A stretch of DNA of 5,673 nt from Pseudomonadota bacterium. GTDB taxonomy: Bacteria > Pseudomonadota > Gammaproteobacteria > Burkholderiales > Burkholderiaceae_B. The DNA lies in contig JAEYVD010000894.1 in the NCBI GenBank assembly GCA_023432075.1, forward strand, positions 1 through 5,673. The letters are read 5' to 3'. Position numbers and translations under genes: made by a program. The number at the start of each line of letters is the position of its first letter. Within the stretch, counting starts at the first letter, position 1. Shown here piece after piece: positions 5,370 through 5,673 of the stretch. The notes beneath the pieces were generated by a model. That model was given only the letters and a program-made list of their open reading frames with translations. It was not told the origin of the DNA and ran no database searches.

Positions 5370-5673
5370 ATGAATGCCCCGCTTACCGAATGTGAAGTTT
5401 CCTCCTTGCGCGAGTCGGCCTCCCAGGCCTGCACGCTGCTCAAGGCGCTGGCCAACGAAGACCGCTTGCTTCTGCTGTGCCAGCTGGTCCACCATGAACG
5501 CAACGTCGGCGAGCTGGAATCCCTGACCGGGATCCGCCAGCCCACGCTCTCGCAGCAGCTTGGCGTGCTGCGCGACGAAGGCCTCGTCGCCACCCGGCGC
5601 GAAGGCAAGTACGTCTACTACCAGATGGCCAGTTTCGAGGTCAGCCAGGTGATGAAGACCCTGTCCAGCCTGT
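5370..5673 (+). CDS. bigR: ArsR-family transcriptional repressor, BigR/SqrR-like, cut by right edge
   Basis: From ATG 5370 the frame is open to the edge, giving 101 residues that start MNAPLTECEVSSL. The winged helix is clear: ALANEDRLLLLCQLVHHERNVGELE (26-50), recognition-helix region RQPTLSQQLGVLRDEGLV (56-73) and wing TRREGKYVYYQM (75-86). It closely follows the BigR pattern, in which a Cys after the LANxxRLxLL segment forms a disulfide or polysulfide bridge with a second Cys near the C-terminus when persulfides accumulate. C37 matches the first. The second would lie in the few residues beyond the window. C8 and C21 are additional. Metal-sensing ELCVC-type sites of classical ArsR are absent. 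The ATG has no evident Shine-Dalgarno; a frame-shadow ORF on the other strand should be ignored. Probably only a handful of residues are missing. Confidence 0.88.
   Translation, partial: MNAPLTECEVSSLRESASQACTLLKALANEDRLLLLCQLVHHERNVGELESLTGIRQPTLSQQLGVLRDEGLVATRREGKYVYYQMASFEVSQVMKTLSSL

Noticed and set aside
4297..5373. 358-codon plus-strand frame opposite the dioxygenase gene
   Set aside because: It is an antisense shadow. Its last part runs through the operator and promoter island, which is noncoding.

Overview
The window is GC-rich proteobacterial DNA with tightly packed genes. Protein style and codon bias suggest a betaproteobacterium of the Alcaligenaceae type (Achromobacter/Bordetella). 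This placement rests on overall impression, not on a marker gene. No tRNA, rRNA, insertion sequence, integrase, phage gene or CRISPR array is visible.

Layout from left to right. (1) The start of a DUF488 (YeaO-like) gene runs off the left edge on the minus strand. (2) A gene-poor stretch of about 470 bases (224-692) carries two hairpins and then a textbook intrinsic terminator on the plus strand (503-526). No recognised plus-strand gene lies upstream of it, so an unannotated small RNA, or a leader/attenuator for the next gene, is likely. (3) A plus-strand GT-B glycosyltransferase (GT4-like) occupies 693-1868. (4) Converging on it is a minus-strand block of four genes, transcribed from about 5285 down to 1894. 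They encode a persulfide-dioxygenase-like metallo-beta-lactamase-fold protein, a two-domain PPK2-type polyphosphate:AMP phosphotransferase, a GNAT acetyltransferase and a HIT-family nucleotide hydrolase. (5) Divergent from this block, running off the right edge, is an ArsR-family repressor of the BigR/SqrR kind.

The regulatory centre is the 131-base gap between the metallo-beta-lactamase-fold gene and the ArsR gene. It holds an AT-rich island with a 29-base near-perfect dyad (5293-5321). The dyad overlaps a perfect TATAAT -10 box facing the ArsR gene and touches a TATTAT -10 box facing the opposite gene. One dimer site could therefore repress both directions, as expected for a persulfide-sensing autoregulated repressor controlling sulfide detoxification.

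The four minus-strand genes are spaced 80 and 23 bases apart and then overlap by 4 bases, so they are probably co-transcribed. A strong hairpin without a U-tract directly after the first gene may set different expression of the sulfur gene and the three downstream genes. The biochemical logic of joining persulfide oxidation to polyphosphate/AMP metabolism, a HIT hydrolase and an acetyltransferase is not established; a speculative link through sulfite and adenylyl-sulfate is given in the findings.
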